A DNA stretch of 64,000 nt from Aquarana catesbeiana (GCF_042186555.1 NC_133333.1:219173478-219237477), one strand, 5' to 3'; numbered from the stretch's first letter, positions 11,812-23,055 are shown. Numbers and translations are program-made. The notes: generated by a model from the sequence alone, not told the origin.

Positions 11812-12095
11812 CCTGGTTCACACAGTGCGGCTTTGAAATTGTGCTACTTCAGAGCGATTTCAAAGCTGCAGAGCAGTGCAATTTGCACCTTCAATTTCAT
11901 TGCGGTTTACGACTTTATTTAACAGAAGCCTATGCAAGTCGTGATGAAATCCTAAAAAGTAGTGCAGGAACGTTTTTTAGTCACTGCAACTTGAGTCGCA
12001 GCGATTTAAACGGTTCCATGACAATAGGGTGCGACTCGTCATGCAATTTTGAACTGTCAAATCACATGACAAAGTGCACGAGTGTGAACGAATAA
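11812..12095. mobile_element. Palindromic MITE with CCTGGTTCACAC ends
   Basis: The left end CCCTGGTTCACACAGTGCGG and the right end GTGCACGAGTGTGAACG are inverted. The interior is rich in GCGATTTCAAAGCTGC and GACTTGAGTCGCAGCG self-complementary blocks. It belongs to the same broad class as the elements at 18326 and 51404. The target duplication is unresolved. Nothing is recognised from 12096 to 12479. Confidence 0.6.
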
Positions 12096-12559
12096 TGAAA
12101 GTACTAATCATCAGCCAGCCCCCCACTGTTATAATGATTGCTGTTGTCAGGATTTCACATGAGATTTCAGGAGGTGTCTTGTTCTAAAAAGGACACAATT
12201 TTCTTTTTGCTTTTTTTTTCAGTTTCTATCCTTTTCACCTGTTAGTAATTTTATTCTCTCCTTATTTTTGAGGTTTTAATTTTTTCTGTTTATTTCCCAG
12301 AACTGTATGATGAAATCTGTTGCGGTCAGTTTGATATCCAGCAGCGGAGATGATGTAATAAATTGTTTTTGAGTTTGGTGTCTGTTTTCTAATCAACAAC
12401 ATAGTTGAGAATCACATTGAAATCTAATGCTCAGCAGATTTGTTTTTTACCCGCCAATCGTGAATGCGCCGAAGCAAGAAAATGGCGGCCGCTATGGCCA
12501 AAGTGATCCAACCAGCAGTTCAGAGTATCCACTCGCACTTGCAGAGTGGGCCGTAATGG

Positions 12560-12792
12560 ATTTACTCCGATCAGCCATACCAGTATGATCACCCACCATA
12601 ACCCGTCGAGCCATGGATTCCTCTAGACCTCTGAAGATAGGCTGTGATATCTGGCACCAAGCTGTTAGTAGCAGATCCTGTACCATAAGCTGCAAGATTG
12701 GGCCTCCATGGACTGGACTTGTTTTTTCTGGGCACATCCCACAGATGGTCAGTTGGATTGAGAACTGGAGAATTTGAAGGCCCAGTCAACAC
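12560..12792 (-). pseudogene. Transposase C-terminal fragment (Tc1/mariner type)
   Basis: Translated on the minus strand it contains P-S-N-S-P-V-L-N-P-T-D-H-L-W-D, matching the SPDLNPxExLW box that carries the third catalytic residue of Tc1/mariner transposases. Here D replaces the usual E and V replaces the D of PDLNP. The frame is short and broken. The upstream half of the gene is separated by the 778-bp hAT insertion at 12809. Non-functional. Confidence 0.6.
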
Positions 12793-12808
12793 CTCAAACT
12801 AATTGTGG

Positions 12809-13586
12809 CAGGGCTGGGACAAGGGTGGGAAGGAGCGGCGGCTGCCCTGGGCACTGTGGTATCATGTGAGGTACGGGGGCACAATAAGGTGATTGAGGGG
12901 AGGGGATTTGTGTTAAGAGGGGGAATTTGAGGGGGCGGCAGGAGGTAGGAATTGATCTAGGAGGGGATATTTGGGGAGGTGTGGTATTAGTGCTGATTTG
13001 TGGGGAGAGGGGGGGGTGAAGAGGATTTATGCTAGAAGGTGGGATTTGGGAGTTTGTGCTAGAAATATGGTAGGGGAAGTGGGGGGGGGGATTTGTGCTA
13101 GGAGGGGCCATTTTTATGGAGAGGGGGATTTGTGCTAATAGGGATGTTTGGGGGGGGGGGGGGCATTATTTGTGCTAGGAGGGAAGATTTGAGGGGGGGG
13201 GGGATTTATGCTAGGATGGAGAACTAGGGAGGGGCGTTTGTGCAGGAAGGGGGTTGGAGTGGGGGGGGGGGTGGATTTGCGCTCTGAGGGGAAAGTTGAG
13301 GGGTAGAGGATTTGTGCTAGGAAGTGGAAATTTTTTTTGGGGGGGGATTGTGCTGGGAGCATATAAGGAATTAAGGAATGAGAGGATTTGAGCTGGGATT
13401 TCAGCAGGAGGGTGGATTTGTACTGGGATGAGGGGGAATTTATGCTTAGGGGGTAAGCATGCAGATCAGTGCTAAATTTTGCGGGGAGGGGATTTTTGCT
13501 GGCACATAATGCTCATACATCTTGGTGGGGGGGGGGGGGCACAATTTGGCATGTTCATCCTGGGCTCTAGCCTTCTCCTGGCACTG
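12809..13586. mobile_element. hAT-type element with G-rich minisatellite, 778 bp
   Basis: The ends are CAGGGCTGGGACAAGGG and CTCCTGGCACTG. The flanking octamers AATTGTGG (12801-12808) and CATTGTCG (13587-13594) agree at 6 of 8 positions. The interior is dominated by purine-rich units around GGGGGATTTGTGCTAGGAGG (about 12890-13540). A second member in the opposite orientation is at 61754. It lies inside the Tc1 remnant. Confidence 0.75.
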
Positions 13587-14030
13587 CATTGTCGTGTTCC
13601 ATTCTTGAACTCATCAGAGCAGGCCACCTTCTTCCATTGCTCCATGGTCAAGTTCTAATCCCCATGTGCATTAATGAGCCTTGGCCTCCCATGTCCCTGT
13701 TGTTGGTTCACCTTTTTTTTTTTTCCTTGGTCCACTTTTGGTTGATCTTGACCACTGCGGGCCAGGAACATCTCACAAGAGCTGCAGTTTTGGAGATACT
13801 CTGACCCAGTCGTCTAGCCAATACAATTTGTCCCTTGTCAAAGTCGTTCAAATCCTTACGCCTTCCCATTTTTTCTGCTTCTACACTTCAACTTCAGGGA
13901 CAACATGTTCACTTGCTGCCCAATATATCCCACTTGCTTTTAGATGCCATTGTCACGAGATAATCAATGTTATTCACTTTACCTGTCTTTGGTCATAATG
14001 TTATACGACTGATCAGTGTATATTTGTAGT

Positions 14031-14794
14031 GTTGTTCCTCGGAAGAGATAACTTTATTACATAACTATAGAGGAAAAAAAAAAGGAATCTTGACTAGTTT
14101 GGTGTCATTACACTTCCTTTTAGAAGAATCTGATTGGTAGAGCTATGAATGAAGTATTTGGAATAGCGGTTACACGGATGATCTGCTGATAGTCATTCTA
14201 ATAGCAGCGATGAAAAGAATCATAAACTGTCAGTTCCAGAACCGCGTCTCGCTTGGCTGCACAGTAATTGGGCCGTCGCTCTGATGATGACCTGTGAATT
14301 GGCAGTTACATTTATGATGTAATGAAGGCCGGTCAGAAGCGGGAATGTGATTCTTGTAGGACACAGTTCCAGTCTGATGACTCCCAAACACGACTCACTT
14401 ATTGGACGCTTGTAGATCCGTGCAGAAATAACATACAGAGCTGCATGTTCACCACACCGATGAAAGGCAACATATGACGTTTCCATCAGTGGAATGGATG
14501 TAGATACAACTTGGACAGAAAACTATTGGCTTGTTCCAAGCGTGAGACTATCAAACTTCACTTCTGTAAATGTACATTATAGGGACAGCTAAAGAGAACC
14601 TGTCTGATTAAAGACCAGAATACATGTTGGTGACATAAAAATTGTCATCATCCCTCACACTTCAATGAGAATATCAGACACTGTGCTGGCTGAAGTCTGG
14701 TCCCAGAGATGTATCCATTTGTCCTTCATCTGTCAGGTCTTTGGCTCTTGAAGGATCACTCTCACATCATCGTCCATTTCAGTTAGAATTTGGG
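14031..14794. other. Unassigned stretch
   Basis: No gene or repeat recognised, with several short frames and no motifs. The last 150 bases lead into the 38-bp satellite. Confidence 0.5.
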
Positions 14795-15935
14795 GATGAT
14801 AGTTCATACACCGTTATGTACACCTTCTCAGAGATGATAGTCCATACGCTGATCTGTACACCTTCTCAGAGATGATAGTCCCCACACTGCTCTGTACACC
14901 TTCTCAGAGATGATAGTTCATACACAGTTCTGTACACCTTCTCGGAGATGATAGTCCATACACTGCTCTGTACATCTTCTCAGAGATGATAGTCCCTACA
15001 CTGCTCTGTACACCTTCTCAGAGATTGTAGTCCATACACTGCTCTGTACACCTTCTCAGAGATGATAGTCCCTACACTGCTCTGTACACCTTCTCAGAGA
15101 TGATAGTCCCTACACTGCTCTGTACACCTTCTCAGAGATGATAGTCCATACACTGCTCTGTACACCTTCTCATAGATTGTAGTCCATACACTGCTCTGTA
15201 CACCTTCTCAGAGATGATAGTCCCTACACTGCTCTGTACACCTTCTCAAAGATGATAGTCCCTACACTGCTCTGTACACCTTCTCAGAGATAATAGTCCA
15301 TACACTGATCTGTACACCTTCTCAGAGATGATAGTCCATACACTGCTCTGTACACCTTCTCAGAGATTGTAGTCCATACACTGCTCTGTACACCTTCTCA
15401 GAGATGATAGTCCCTACACTGCTGTGTACACCTTCTCAGAGATGATAGTCCCTACACTGCTCTGTACACCTTCTCAGAGATGGTAGTCTATACACTGCTC
15501 TGTACACCTTCTCAGAGATGATAGTCCTTACACAGTTCTGTACACCTTCTCAGAGATGATAGTCCATACACAGTTCTGTACACCTTCTCAGAGATGATAG
15601 TCCATACACTGATCTGTACACCTTCTCAGAGATGATAGTCCATACACTGCTCTGTACACCTTCTCAGAGATGATAGTCCATACACTGATCTGTACACCTT
15701 CTCAGAGATGATAGTCGATACACAGTTCTGTACACCTTCTCAGAGATGATAGTCCATACACTGATCTGTACACCTTCTCAGAGATGTTAGTCCATACACT
15801 GGTCTGTACACCTTCTCAGAGATTGTAGTCCATACACTGGTCTGTACACCTTCTCAGAGATGATAGTCCATACACTACTCTGTACATCTTCTCAGCGATG
15901 ATAGTCCATACACTGCTCTGTACACCTCAGAGATG
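14795..15935. repeat. 38-bp satellite, about 30 tandem copies
   Basis: The unit reads AGAGATGATAGTCCATACAC followed by TGCTCTGTACACCTTCTC, and repeats without interruption. Variant positions include CATACAC versus CCTACAC, GCTCTG versus GATCTG or GTTCTG, and GATGATAG versus GATTGTAG. Variants are interspersed in blocks, suggesting amplification of multi-unit segments. The right end is cut by a SINE at 15950, after which a satellite-like ACTGTTCTGTACAGG fragment resumes at 16914. Confidence 0.95.
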
Positions 15936-15949
15936 AGAGGACCTATAAT

Positions 15950-16912
15950 AGGGCAGCACAGTGGCTAAGTGGTTAGCACTTCTACCTGGCAGCACTAGGG
16001 TCATCGGTTTGAATGTCAAACATGACACTACCTGCCTGGAGTTTGCATGTTCTAGCATGGGTTTCCTCCGGGTACTCCAGTTTCCTCCCACACTCCAAAG
16101 ACATGCTGGTAGGTCTATTGGCTCCTGTCCAGTGTTGCCAACCATCAGTATATTTAATGACAGCCAGTAAAAAAGAGGCAAATTTCTCCTGCCAGTAAAA
16201 GGAAAAAGTTGCCAGTAAAAAATATAACTGTGACACTCGGCTCGGTCCAGAGCCAGCCGAGACCATCCGAGTGCCTGCTACAGTGTGTTCAGGTGGCTCT
16301 GGCGGAGGCGGTGCATGAGCATGTCGTGTGATGTCATAGTGCAAGGGAGCCAAGCAGAGCAGCCAGAGCCTCGTGTCAGCGGGACGGGAGCAAGGCAGGC
16401 CTGTTTAGATTGGGGTGGACTGAAGGGACCACCAGGCTTGGAGAGAGACTGTCACTGTGACTCAGGAGGGAAAGTGTTGTGTCAGTGATGTGTCATCAAT
16501 GTGCTGCTGCACACCGCTGTCAGTGTCACTTTGAGAGTAAAACTTCATGTGTGCGCCTGACCCATTCTAATTTCTTGCCCTCCTGTCCTTGGAATTGCAT
16601 ATTGTACTTGTTTGTAGCCTAAATACTTAAATTTGCATTTAAAACAGTAATTTTTAAACTTTTGGAAATGCCAGTAAAAATGTGGCTGTGCCAGTAAATT
16701 TTGGGTGTTGTGTCAGTAAATTTCAATCTGATAGGTTGGCAACACTGCTCCTGTCTAAAATTGGCCCTAGTATGTGTATGTAGGAATGTGAATTAGGGAC
16801 CTTAGATTGTAAGCTCCTTGAGGGCAGGGACTGATGTGAATGTATATAACACATATATAAAAGGTGATATGTAAATTGTTGGCGCTCTATAATTATCTGC
16901 ATTAAATAAATA
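15950..16912 (+). mobile_element. tRNA-derived SINE, interrupted by hAT
   Basis: The head AAGTGGTTAGCACTTCTACC resembles a tRNA A-box region, and ATCGGTTTGAATGTC is a decayed B box. A central GGAGTTTGCATGTTCTAGCA and TTTCCTCCCACACTCCAAAG domain follows, then the tail AGATTGTAAGCTCCTTGAGG near 16805 and an AAATAAATAATA end. The 618-bp hAT element at 16130-16747 splits it. Sequence on each side joins cleanly when the insert and one duplication are removed. It inserted into the satellite. Confidence 0.85.
16130..16747. mobile_element. hAT-type MITE within SINE, 618 bp
   Basis: Perfect 14-bp terminal inverted repeats, CAGTGTTGCCAACC and GGTTGGCAACACTG. A perfect 8-bp duplication, CTCCTGTC, lies at 16122-16129 and 16748-16755. 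The interior has several CCAGTAAAAA-type boxes and a GC-rich central segment with no transposase. The intact ends and duplication imply relatively recent insertion. Confidence 0.93.
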
Positions 16913-17640
16913 ATACTGTTCTGTACAGGTGACAGTCAAATACCACTCTGATGGCATTGCGGGAGGTCTGACACCTCTCAGGGGAACATAGTCATCTGCA
17001 GCATAACACTTGCTGAATTAGCCTGCAGCTTGAAGGGTCGTCATTCTGAACCTACCAGCACCCAACTACACACTGTGTACTGGACTAGACTGTACAGGGC
17101 CTATGGTGTAATAACTCCAATAGGGCCAAACCAGATGTCCAATCAGAGGGCAGAGATTCTCCTGTGTGAGTGGAATAACCCACATGGGTGCACCTTGGCA
17201 CATCATAAGGTGGACCTCAACTGCCCCCATAAGATAAATAGGAAGAAGTTCCAGGAGCTCATCAGAAGTTAAGCTAATTAAGATAAAGCTCCACTCCTGG
17301 GGGGTCCAACAACATTTTACTGTACACAGCCGACTTCCTGTTCAACCCTGGAGCCAGCCTATGGGGTGTCATGGATAGCAACTCACACCAAGGGCAAGCA
17401 GCTAGAACACATGACAACAGTATATACATCCTGGACAGATATACGAAATTACCAGGACTCTAATACACGTAATACTACAAAAGTCCACATTTGTATAAAG
17501 ATGATCTCCCAGCGGAGAATACCGAGGGCCCTATCTTCTAATCATCTCCTGGATCTGGATCGCTCATAGTTGCTGCTTGTTCATCATTTAATTTTCTTCT
17601 TGCTGGAAATTGATGAATTAATCATCATGTCTTCTGGAAA
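16913..17640. other. Unassigned stretch
   Basis: After a short satellite remnant, nothing recognisable. The 80-codon open frame at 17030-17272 has no motif I know. Confidence 0.45.
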
Positions 17641-17840
17641 ACAGAAGGCTTTTGAAATTTAGAAATGCAGCAATTTAGAAATTGGATAAAAGGTTTAGCA
17701 CTGGGAAACACTTTTTGATAGAAAAGTAGTCCATTTTTAAATACAATTATATAGATCAGACCAAAATGAGGGACAGAGGGACCTTGTTCTGAATGAGGGA
17801 CAGTCCCTCGAAATCAGGGACAGTTGGGAGGTATGCTGGT
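17641..17840 (+). mobile_element. GGGAGGTATG-ended MITE, 5'-truncated
   Basis: Matches the right two thirds of the element at 28547: AAAGGTTTAGCACTGGGAAA, CCAAAATGAGGGACAGAGGG and the terminus CAGTTGGGAGGTATG. The CATACCTCCC left end is missing. Sequence from 17841 to 18325 is unassigned. Confidence 0.65.
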
Positions 17841-18325
17841 GAGCATTCTCATAGCTCATTGATTCTTCCGGCAATTTAGTAACTACCTGAATGTATCAGA
17901 GGTACTGCTGATCGCTGATGCAATGCTTTACAAACTCCAATGAAACAAATAATAAATGCACATTTTTTTACCTGTAAAAAGACGTGCATTTATTTATTTT
18001 TCATAAAAGGTGAACTTATCCTTTAATAAAGTAAAAGTGTGGTGAATACCGCGCTGTCAAAACAGCTGCCAGCACCGCAAGTGACAATTGCAAGTAATGT
18101 GGATTAGGAATAAAGGTGCAGCGCTAATGAACAATAGAAACAAAAGCAAATGGGGATGCTTAGCGTTTAAACATTAACACCATATAAATAAACATTATGG
18201 GTGAACCATCAAATATAAAGTGCAATAATTGACATATATAGCAAATACATCAGATATAAAGTGCAAAAATTAACACATAAATAACAGAATGTGAAAAAAT
18301 TAGTAGCAATACAATGAAACTCTAA

Positions 18326-18609
18326 GGCTAGGTTTCCACTATTGCGTCCCCAAAGTCGCGCGATTTTGACGCGATTTTTTACCGCGATTTTACCGCGACT
18401 TTTTACCGCGACTTGAAGCAATGCCTGTATCTATGGACCTCAAGTCGCATCAAAGTGGGACCAAAGTAGTGCAGGGACTACTTTGAAGTCGCTGCGACTT
18501 GAAGTCGCACAGATATGAACGGTACTCATTGGAAATCATGGGAAACAATTTGTCATGCGACTTTTCAGTCCCAAGTCGCATGAAAAGTCGCACTAGTGGA
18601 AACAGAGCC
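18326..18609. mobile_element. Palindromic MITE, GGTTTCCAC family
   Basis: The ends GGCTAGGTTTCCACTATTGC and ACTAGTGGAAACAGAGCC are inverted. The interior has many AAGTCGCG, GCGACTTG and ACCGCGATTTT boxes that can pair with one another. It is flanked by TAA on the left and TTA on the right. A truncated relative lies at 56996-57118. Confidence 0.7.
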
Positions 18610-19098
18610 TTAAAGTCCAATCTGTGAAAAAAGTGTTGATAGATGAATAAATAAATCTATTTTGCTGGACTAGAATTCCACTTCCAAACAAACATTTATA
18701 GTGCATGAAAAGTGATATAGGAAGCCGCCACCGATAACACTGAGGCTTACCAGAATGAGTGGAGTCAATAAGGCATATGCCCCATGAGTCGTTCAGACTT
18801 TGCGATGATCATACACCAATGATTGGAAGATATCAGCCAATATAGACTTTGGAACATAAAGACGTATTGTAAGTACACTGTCCTCCAGGGGACCCAGGTC
18901 AGAAAGAAAGAGGCTCCAGAGGTAAAAACAGTGGTATGGATTCACACATAAATGATCAAAGGAAATAAAAATTCACATAGCGTGAATCCGCTTAACAGGA
19001 AATTTAATGTAAAAATGAATGGTTACACTCAGATTTGGGTAGAACAACAAGCGCTTTAAAAATCCAGAATGGTAATGCAATGAGGACAGTAGGCACGA

Positions 19099-19134
19099 CC
19101 CAACGCATTTCATCTACAAAGAGATCGCCTGGGG
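19099..19134 (-). ncRNA. Degenerate hammerhead-like motif (left arm)
   Basis: Read on the minus strand: CC then CAGGCGA in place of CUGANGA, a helix II pairing AUCU with AGAU, GAAA, UGCG, UU, GGG. Changes at the second and fourth core positions predict no activity. It is recognised by its position and by comparison with the intact copies at 37108 and 39523. Confidence 0.4.
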
Positions 19135-19141
19135 ACGATAT

Positions 19142-19176
19142 CCCAGATGATAGCTTTGTAGATGAAACGCGTTGGG
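19142..19176 (+). ncRNA. Degenerate hammerhead-like motif (right arm)
   Basis: CAGATGA replaces CUGANGA (one invariant U changed to A). Helix II is weak, and GAAA, CGCG, UU, GGG follow. AUCC upstream can pair with GGGU downstream as helix I. Likely inactive. Confidence 0.45.
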
Positions 19177-19640
19177 TTGTGCCTACTGTCCTCATTGCGT
19201 TACCATTCTGGATTTTTAAAGCGCTTGTTGTTCTACCCAAATGTGAGTGTAACCATTCATTTTTACATGAAATTTCCTGTTAAGCGGATTCACGCTATGT
19301 GAGTTTTTATTTCCTTCGATCATTTATGTGTGAATCCATACCACGGTTTATACCTCTGGAGCCTCTTTCTTTCTGACCTGGGTCCCCTGGAGAACAGTGT
19401 ACTTACAATACATCTTTGTGTTCCAACGTCTGTATTGGCTGATATCTTCCAATCATTGGTGTACGATCACCGCAAAGTCTGAACGACTCATGGGGCATAT
19501 GCCTTATTGACTCCGCTCATTCTGGTAAGCCTCAGTGTTATCGGTGGCGGCTTCCTAGATCACTTTTCATGCACTATAAATGTTTCTTTGGAAGTGGAAT
19601 TCTAGTCCAGCAAGATAGATTTTTTTATTCATTTATTCCT

Positions 19641-20424
19641 TATCCTTTAATAGCCAATAAATTGGCTATGCTTGATTTTATAAACCTATGTATGTTTGTT
19701 CAGCCCATCACTAGTCTCAAGGAAGAAAAGAAAGTTGGGAATTGCATCGAGTGGCACTTTGGATATTTTTCAAGTGAAGTTTTTAAATGTTAATCTATCT
19801 TTGCCTGCAGTGCGGGGAGGTACAAATTTTTAAAGCATGCGTCCTCTACATAATAAATTACAGTCTTTAAGAGGTTATAACACATCATATAGAATGTAGA
19901 AAACATCCAATGTAAAAAATGTGACGTGAACGTGTGTGTGGTGAAAATACGCAGAAAATATCACAAAATCCAAGCTGGCGGGACTGAGCTCCTCATCCAT
20001 TCTGAGCCCCATACAGGAATGTGTGATATATTATCCATAGATATAATCCAGAGTAATCACACAGATAATTCAGCTCTGACCCATCAATTCCCTCTGATGA
20101 AGAAGTAAGGCTGGGTGAGAAAGGGGAACATTTAGGCTAAAAGAAATAAGAGACATCAATACAAATCAGGAGAAAGTGGCTGATTCTTCACAGATTGCCG
20201 CCAAAGACACGAAAACCTTCTGTGAGCTTCAGACCAGATGTACCGCGCTGTGCTCCCCTTCTGTACTGACAGTCCATGGGAAGGCATCAGCATAGGGAAA
20301 GAACAATTTAGGGGGCAAGATCTGTGTTTTATCTTTTTTTACATATAGCTGCAAAACAAACTGTCCTTTCAAAGCAAAGGATTTTTATTTATTTTTGTGT
20401 AGTGTTGTGATGTTTGCTATTTAT
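19641..20424. other. Unassigned stretch
   Basis: No gene or repeat recognised. Confidence 0.5.
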
Positions 20425-21170
20425 AGGGCTTAAAAATGATCATAATAATAGTGAACAACTGTAATGCAGAGACCGATGTGACTGGCTAAGAGTTCTCTGT
20501 ACACCAAAGCAAAATATCTCAGAGCTATATAAATGTATAATAATAATTAGTGACTGTCAGGAGACATTAGAGTGTAAGCCAGTTGTGGCTGGTGGTAATT
20601 TTTTTGGTCGGGTCGGTCGGTGCACTTACCTCATCCATGGTGGGCAATCACGGCAGCTCTCCTCCGGGGGCATCACGAGCAGCTTCTCCTTTCCCTGCTC
20701 GGCGGCCAATCAGAACACTTCTCCTTATCGGGAAACGTGTTTCAGACCCGCGATTTCTGATTGGTGGAGAGGCAATTCAGTGGTCGAACAGTGAATATAT
20801 ATTCGCTATTCTGACACACCTGGGTGGGCTCCGAGCGCAATGCTCTGCACCCGGAGTCCACCATATTTTGAAGAGTATTAGGGCCTCTGGCTCTAATCGG
20901 TGCTTCAAAAAAACACCCCCGCCATTGTAATACATGCACCTGGCATCCTGAAAGGGGCCGCACGCATGGATAGGGGGTGGCGGCGGCATGGATAGGGGAG
21001 GGCCGCCCCTGGTGTAAGCTCCTCTGGTGCAGCAACTGGCTCAGTGATCTCTGTACAACAATATGGAATATGTCAGAGCTATATAAATGTCATTGGCTCT
21101 GTAATCTCTGTACAGCACTGCGGAATATGTCAGAGCTAATAGTGTGTGACTGTGGTAGAGCATTAGTGTA
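20425..21170 (+). repeat. SINE-tail monomers, interrupted
   Basis: Units carrying AGAGTGTAAGC(TCC), GTTCTCTGTAC and AGAGCTATATAAATG occur at 20425-20579 and 21012-21170. They match the tandem monomers at 32225-33025. A hAT element with a perfect 8-bp duplication sits between them. Confidence 0.75.
20580..21011. mobile_element. hAT-type MITE, 432 bp
   Basis: The ends are CAGTTGTGGCTGGTGG and GGGCCGCCCCTG. A perfect 8-bp duplication, GTGTAAGC, lies at 20572-20579 and 21012-21019. Its left end resembles that of the element at 59228 (CAGTGGCAGCTGGTGCT). It is non-coding. Confidence 0.9.
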
Positions 21171-21213
21171 AATTTTGTTTATTAAAAAAAAAGTCATACA
21201 AACATACAGCTTA

Positions 21214-22412
21214 TTAACCACTTCAGATCCGGGCCATTGCCAAATGACGGTAACAGCGCGGATCTACATTGCCGGGACTACGTCTATTGACGTCGTCCCG
21301 TGCACGAGCGGCCTGCACGCCCCCTGCAGGGCGCGCTCGGTGATCAGCGAGTCTATGAGACTCGCCTGATCACAGATCAGAGTAAGGGGTCGGTCCCGAC
21401 CCCTTACCACATGATCAGCTGTCAGCCAATGACAGCTGATCATGTGATGTAAACAGAGCCGGTAATCGGTTATTTTTCCTCCTCGCGCTGACAGCGTGAG
21501 GAGGAAAAAAAAACCTGATCACCGGCGGCCGTGATCGGGACATCAGTCCCGATCACGGCGATCTTCTGTGACACAGCAATAGGCAGCAGTGCTGCCTACC
21601 AGTGCCCACCATCGTCACCCATCAGTGCCCAGAGTGCCATCAATCAGTGCCACCCATCAGTGCCCACAGTGCCACCCATCAGTGCCCACAGTGCCACCCA
21701 ACAGTGCCACCCATCAGCGCCCACATCAGTGCAACAACAGTGCTGCACATCAGTGCCACCTATCAGTGCCCATCAGTGTCACCTACCAGTGCCCATCAGT
21801 GCCGCCCATCACTGCCCATCAATGCCACCCATCAGCGCCCCCCATCAGTGCCGCCCATCAGTGCCCCCCATCAGTGGTACCTATCAGTGCCCATCAGTGC
21901 CAACTATCCGTGCCACCCATCCGTGCCACCCATCCGTGCCACCCATCAGCGCCCATCAGTGGCCATCAGTGCCGCCTTATCTGTGCCCATCAGTACCACC
22001 TTATCTGTCCCCATCAGTGCTGCCTTAACTGTGCCTATCAGTGCCGCCTTAACTGTGCCTATCAGTGCCCATCAGTGCAGCCTATCAGTGCCCACCAGTG
22101 CCGCCTCATCAGCGCATATTAATGAAGGAGAAAAATTACCTGTTTGCAAAATTTTATAACAATCTATTAAACATGATTTTTTTTTTCAAAAATGTCCATC
22201 TTTTTTTGTTTGTTTAGCAAAAAATAAAAACCCCAGCTGTGATAAATTACCACCAAAAGAAAGCTCTATTTGTGGGAAAAAAATTATAAAAATTTCATTT
22301 GGGTACAGTGTTGTATGACCGCGCAATTGTCATTCAAAGTGCATCAGCGCTGAAAGCTGAAAATTGGTCTGGGCATGAGGGTTGTTTAAGTGCCCAGTAA
22401 GCAAGTGGTTAA
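21214..22412 (-). mobile_element. TTAA-flanked element, copy 2 (1.2 kb)
   Basis: TTAA at 21214-21217 and 22409-22412 with ends CCACTTC and GCAAGTGG. It is inverted relative to copies at 10028 and 63511, sharing CGCGCAATTGTCATTCAAAG, AGAAAGCTCTATTTGTGGG and GTTTGTTTAGCAAAAAATAA-like blocks. The interior is a CAGTGCCCATCAGTGCCACC minisatellite (21590-22110) plus the hairpin ATGATCAGCTGTCA pairing with TGACAGCTGATCAT at 21412-21446. No transposase. Long open frames through the minisatellite are artefacts of its composition. Confidence 0.75.
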
Positions 22413-22610
22413 TAAAAACATATTTACATAAAAATAAATAACAACTAAACAAAAACAAGCGTGCTTACTACAGCAGATTTCTGCCAAAATAACATAGAAA
22501 GAAACATATTTTAATGACAACAAAAAAGAGACTACAAACCCCGAACTTCAACTCAAACACAATCCAGGCTAAGAAATATTTTAAGATTTAAATGCCATCA
22601 GGATGCTTTA

Positions 22611-22990
22611 GGCCCCTTTCACACTGTCGGACCGTTCAGGTCCGCCTGTCAGTTTTGTCGGACCTGAATGGGTGCTCCATGTTAGTCTATGGAGCGACGG
22701 ATGTCAGCGGTGACATGTCCGCTGACATTCGACCCGGTCCGATCTGCTAAAATCAGACAGATGGCCCTATGTTCGCATCCGTCCCTGGGGGTTCCAATCG
22801 GGTGAGATCTGATGAAAACGGATATGCTGTCTGTTTTCGTCCAACCTCTCCATAGCAACCAGCGGCGCTCGACAAGCCCCTCCCATCTCAGTGAGCAGAG
22901 AGGGACCTGTCATCCGCCGGCTCAGCGGAGATCAACGGACTGATCTTCCGCTGAGCTGGCGGACAGAGGCGGACTCGTGGGAATGAAGCC
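22611..22990. mobile_element. Palindromic MITE, CCTTTCACAC family
   Basis: The ends GGCCCCTTTCACACTGTCGG and GTGGGAATGAAGCC are inverted. Internal boxes GTCAGCGGTGACATGTCCGC and GGACCTGAATGG are self-complementary. It shares blocks (ATGTCAGCGGTGACATGTCC) with the element at 25182. Confidence 0.7.
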
Positions 22991-23055
22991 TAAGATAAAT
23001 GCTTCTTAGATTGCTCACCCACCACCCTACTCGGAGACCCTACACGTTTTAATAT

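Larger units (their letters stand above)
12480..14030 (-). mobile_element. Tc1/mariner-type element remnant, split by hAT
   Basis: Minus-strand transposase pieces lie on both sides of a hAT element. The outer right end GGTCATAATGTTATACGACT (13993) followed by GATCAGTGTA resembles a recurrent Tc1/mariner terminus. The left arm encodes the C-terminal catalytic region, listed separately. The right arm from 13587 onward encodes N-terminal and upstream sequence. Multiple stops show it is dead. Confidence 0.6.
18635..19640. mobile_element. 1-kb head-to-head palindrome of a retroelement LTR-like unit
   Basis: Left arm 18635-19137 and right arm 19141-19640 are near-perfect inverted copies. For example, TTCTAGTCCAGCAAGATAGA on the right matches the reverse complement of 18650-18670, and GGGGCATATGCCTTATTGAC at 19491 matches inverted sequence at 18765-18785. 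Next to the centre each arm carries a hammerhead-like motif. Head-to-head and tail-to-tail arrangements are known for Penelope-like elements. No reverse transcriptase is present and no target duplication was found. Confidence 0.75.

Noticed and set aside
21589..22159. Overlapping long open frames rich in Pro, Ser and His
   Set aside because: They exist in all three frames because the region is a CAGTGCCCATCAGTGCC minisatellite that happens to lack stops. It lies within a TTAA-flanked element, with no domain or splice context.
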